From: CBDFKV01 sp965249035
GTDB lineage: Bacteria > Pseudomonadota > Gammaproteobacteria > Arenicellales > Poriferihabitantaceae
Direction of reading: 5' to 3'
Assembly: GCA_965249035.1 (NCBI GenBank)
Contig: CBDFKV010000007.1
Span: forward strand, 372,001-436,000
DNA: 64,000 bases
Of the stretch, positions 61,344 to 64,000 are shown one piece after another. Each line of letters begins with the position of its first letter. The first letter of the stretch is position 1. Both the position numbers and the translations under genes were made by a program. Under the pieces are notes generated by a model, which saw only the letters and a list, made by a program, of their open reading frames with translations, was not told the origin of the DNA and searched no databases.

Positions 61344-62538
61344 GTGTTAAGTCGCATGTCCAGACCCTTGCCTGGCCCGCATTATCTAAGCCAACATCCA
61401 CATCAATCTGAATGTCTTTACCCTGTAAGTGGGCTGTCACCAGCGATTCGTCATAACCTTCGACTGGGCCGTTGCCTTCGGCAATAAGAATTCCACCCAT
61501 CGCAATACTGAGCCTAGAGAAATCAATCGGCTCATAGGCTTTACCGACCGCCATAATCACCCGCCCCCAGTTAGCATCTTCACCCGCGATCGCGGTTTTA
61601 AGCAATGGTGAATTAGCGATGCTCATGGCAATGGTATGCGCGGACTGGTTACTTTCAGCCCCAGTTACGTTGACCGTAATGAACTTGCTCGCACCCTCGC
61701 CATCACGCGCAACTTGTTGGGCCAAGTCTTGCATCACGGTATCCAGCGCTTGGGTGAATCCAGCTAGCGTCGTATCGCTGGCGGATTGTGGTGTTGAATT
61801 TCCTGCCTGAGCCGTTGCAAATAGCAGGCAAGTGTCACTGGTAGAAGTGTCCGAATCTACCGTGACGCAGTTGAACGATTGCTCAGTAGCCTGCATTAAT
61901 AATTCTTGCAGCACATCCGCAGGAATGGCCGCATCAGTAAAAACGTAAGCGAGCATCGTCGCCATATTAGGCTGAATCATGCCGGAGCCTTTGGCAATCC
62001 CGGCAATCGTGACCGGCTTGCCGTCAATCTCGCAATGGGCTACTGCGCCCTTAGCGAAGGTATCAGTAGTTAAAATCGCTTCGGCCATTGATTGCCAGTT
62101 GCCTTCCTCGCTGAGAGCCGAGGCTGATGGTATTGCCGCTAATATTTTATCAACTTCAGGCTGCTGGCCAATGACCCCGGTTGAGCAGACGTAAACCGCT
62201 TCAGTACTAAGGCCTGTTTGCTTAGCTGCGGCAGCCGCCATTATTTCCGTTATCTGCCGGCCCTGATGGCCAGTACAAACATTGGCACGACCTGAATTAA
62301 TGATTACCGCGCGACCTTTGCCTTGCTTTAATACTTCGCGCGACCACGTTACCGGCGCACCAGGGGTCGTTGATTGCGTAAAAACACCTGCGCTAGAGCC
62401 AGCTTGATCAATGACCGCGACGACTAAATCAAGTCGATCCTGATAGCGTTCTCCTGAAGCGACACTAGCAAAACGCAAGCCGCGTATTGGCGGAATATCG
62501 GGAAATGAATCAGGGGCTAACGGTGATTTATTTGACAT
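61306..62538 (-). CDS. argJ: Bifunctional ornithine acetyltransferase/N-acetylglutamate synthase ArgJ
   Basis: 410 residues from the ATG at 62538. It transfers acetyl from N-acetylornithine to glutamate, recycling acetyl in arginine synthesis. The self-cleavage site is in KGSGMIQPNMATML (about residue 190), where the Thr becomes the N-terminal nucleophile; NSGRANVCTG and GEDANWGRVIMAVGKA are present. It lies between secA and mutT, a standard order, and overlaps mutT. Confidence 0.96.
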   Translation of the reverse strand: MSNKSPLAPDSFPDIPPIRGLRFASVASGERYQDRLDLVVAVIDQAGSSAGVFTQSTTPGAPVTWSREVLKQGKGRAVIINSGRANVCTGHQGRQITEIMAAAAAKQTGLSTEAVYVCSTGVIGQQPEVDKILAAIPSASALSEEGNWQSMAEAILTTDTFAKGAVAHCEIDGKPVTIAGIAKGSGMIQPNMATMLAYVFTDAAIPADVLQELLMQATEQSFNCVTVDSDTSTSDTCLLFATAQAGNSTPQSASDTTLAGFTQALDTVMQDLAQQVARDGEGASKFITVNVTGAESNQSAHTIAMSIANSPLLKTAIAGEDANWGRVIMAVGKAYEPIDFSRLSIAMGGILIAEGNGPVEGYDESLVTAHLQGKDIQIDVDVGLDNAGQARVWTCDLTHGYIDINADYRS

Positions 62539-62562
62539 CAGCAAATCTTCTTACAGGCGCAG

Positions 62563-64000
62563 CTACAGCTTGCCGTGGCAACGCTTATATTTAAGGCCTG
62601 AGCCACAGGGGCACGGTTCGTTACGGCCGACTTTTTGACCAGAACGTACATAGGTTTCTTCCGCACCACGCGCTGGGCGTTGTGCTGGGCGGGGCTGCTC
62701 TGCCTGATCAGCTTCCCCTCCAAATTGTTGAGCGGTATCGGCGGCAGACTCTGCACTCAATTCAGGGTGATTGAATTGCATTTCTTGCTGTTCACGCTCG
62801 GCTTCCATCGCCGCTACCTCCTCCTCGGAGCGAAATTGCAGCTTGGATAATAAGCCAACCACTTCGGATTTAACCGTTTCCAGCATTTGCTCAAACAAGG
62901 CAAAGGCCTCACGCTTGTATTCCTGTTTAGGGTCTTTTTGGGCATAGCCACGCAAGCCGATACCCTGACGCAAATGATCCATATTGGATAAATGATCTTT
63001 CCAGTGCTCATCCAACACCTGCAACATCACAGTTTTTTCCAGGTGGCGCATGGCATCCGGCCCAGCCTTATCTTCTTTTGCCTGATACGTATCGCGATAA
63101 GTCTGCTCAATTTTGTTACGCAGCGTTTCTTCGTGTAGATCATGATCATCATCCAGCCACTGCTGGATCGGCATCTTCAATCCGAACTCTTCCAAAGTAG
63201 CGGCTTCAAGCCCTGAAATATCCCACTGATCATCAATCGAAGCAGGCGGCACATATTCGGCCATGAGTTCTTCGACTACCTCTGTGGTCATCACGTCAAC
63301 ATTGGCGCTGAGATCAGTGCCATCCATTAAGGTATTACGCTGTCCATAAATGACTTTGCGTTGCTCATTGGCTACATCGTCATATTCAAGCAGCTGTTTG
63401 CGGATATCAAAGTTATGCCCTTCGACTTTCTTTTGTGCGTTTTCAATCGCCCGCGTCACCCAGGTATGTTCAATTGCCTCGCCCTCTTCCATACCCAAGC
63501 GCTGCATGATGGCACCGATTTTATCGGAGCCAAAGATGCGCATAAGCGTATCTTCCAGCGACAAATAAAAGCGGCTTTCACCGGGGTCGCCTTGACGACC
63601 ACAACGTCCACGTAGCTGGTTATCAACCCGGCGTGACTCGTTGCGTTCAGTACCGATTACGTACAACCCGCCCGCCTCTAATACCTGATCATGGCGTATT
63701 TGCCAGGCTTCTTTTAACGCCTCAGTATCAATTGCTTCTTCGCTGGCTTCCTCGGCTTTTTCAATTTCCATGCTCAGATTGCCACCCAAGACGATATCGG
63801 TTCCTCGACCGGCCATATTGGTCGCAATGGTCACGGTTCCAGGGCGCCCTGCGTCAGCAACGATCTCAGCTTCGCGCTCGTGTTGCTTGGCGTTAAGCAC
63901 TTGATGCTTAATGCCTTCTTTTTCGAGCATATTGGACAACAGCTCTGATGACTCGATTGATGCAGTTCCCACCAAAACGGGTTGTTTGCGCTCAATCGCG
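62563..64000 (-). CDS. secA: Preprotein translocase ATPase SecA, C-terminal part (cut by window edge)
   Basis: The frame runs off the right edge; 478 residues are visible. The second nucleotide-binding domain begins near the edge (RKQPVLVGTASIESSELLS) and has ATNMAGRGTDIVLGGN and GRCGRQGDPGESRFYLSLED. Helical scaffold and wing domains follow, and the C-terminal zinc/SecB-binding motif is CPCGSGLKYKRCHGKL. SecA drives protein export through SecYEG. The order secA-argJ-mutT is typical. Confidence 0.97.
   Translation of the reverse strand, partial: AIERKQPVLVGTASIESSELLSNMLEKEGIKHQVLNAKQHEREAEIVADAGRPGTVTIATNMAGRGTDIVLGGNLSMEIEKAEEASEEAIDTEALKEAWQIRHDQVLEAGGLYVIGTERNESRRVDNQLRGRCGRQGDPGESRFYLSLEDTLMRIFGSDKIGAIMQRLGMEEGEAIEHTWVTRAIENAQKKVEGHNFDIRKQLLEYDDVANEQRKVIYGQRNTLMDGTDLSANVDVMTTEVVEELMAEYVPPASIDDQWDISGLEAATLEEFGLKMPIQQWLDDDHDLHEETLRNKIEQTYRDTYQAKEDKAGPDAMRHLEKTVMLQVLDEHWKDHLSNMDHLRQGIGLRGYAQKDPKQEYKREAFALFEQMLETVKSEVVGLLSKLQFRSEEEVAAMEAEREQQEMQFNHPELSAESAADTAQQFGGEADQAEQPRPAQRPARGAEETYVRSGQKVGRNEPCPCGSGLKYKRCHGKL

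Overview
The window looks like a chromosomal segment of a gammaproteobacterium. Supporting this are a PilF-RodZ-RlmN-Ndk neighbourhood, a monofunctional RelA, a glnA-ntrBC locus with a sigma-54 promoter, a homodimeric AceE-type pyruvate dehydrogenase with a lipoyl-bearing E3, and the order ilvI-ilvH-ilvC-psd-pssA. I cannot assign a genus from sequence alone. No phage genes, intact insertion sequence, CRISPR array or rRNA was seen; there is one tRNA. Both ends cut genes: rodZ on the left and secA on the right.

Layout. 1-4.3 kb (minus): iscA-like, mtaB, ndk, rlmN, pilF and rodZ, a housekeeping run for Fe-S assembly, tRNA/rRNA modification and pilus/shape functions. 4.3-9.5 kb: a TetR repressor divergent from a two-gene RND efflux pump, with a near-perfect palindromic operator between them. 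9.5-15.5 kb: relA, then a small divergent operon of PqqD-like, HprK-like kinase and nucleotidyltransferase genes of unknown function, followed by a GT4 glycosyltransferase and YjbQ. 15.6-22.2 kb: a thioredoxin-TPR protein, orn, rsmE, ntrC, ntrB and glnA, with NtrC boxes and a -24/-12 promoter. 22.3-30 kb (minus): FKBP isomerase, radA, alr, dnaB, three less characterised genes and mdh. 30-35 kb (minus): ilvI, ilvH, ilvC, psd, pssA; pssA carries an expanded 12-bp repeat encoding an acidic tail. 35.3-39.8 kb (plus): asd, a DnaJ-domain membrane protein, a penicillin-binding transpeptidase, thyA and folA, mostly with overlapping ends. 40.5-48.5 kb (plus): aceE-aceF-lpd, an esterase, ispB and tRNA-Pro(CGG). 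48.6-60.6 kb: an aldehyde dehydrogenase, a small membrane protein, and a creatine/sarcosine catabolic cluster (creatinase, soxB, soxD, soxA, soxG and a degenerate creatinase-fold protein), divergent from an amidohydrolase whose 3' end is broken by an 8-bp tandem duplication. 60.8-64 kb (minus): mutT-like Nudix, argJ and the C-terminal part of secA.

How the parts work together. Creatinase turns creatine into sarcosine plus urea, and the heterotetrameric sarcosine oxidase turns sarcosine into glycine and a one-carbon unit on tetrahydrofolate, so the block forms a short route for using methylated amines as nitrogen and carbon. glnA-ntrBC supplies nitrogen-status control. The most unusual items are the PqqD/HprK-like/nucleotidyltransferase triad, the repeat tail in pssA, the frameshifting duplication in the amidohydrolase, and a terminator-like hairpin whose arms hold both possible start codons of a GT2 gene.
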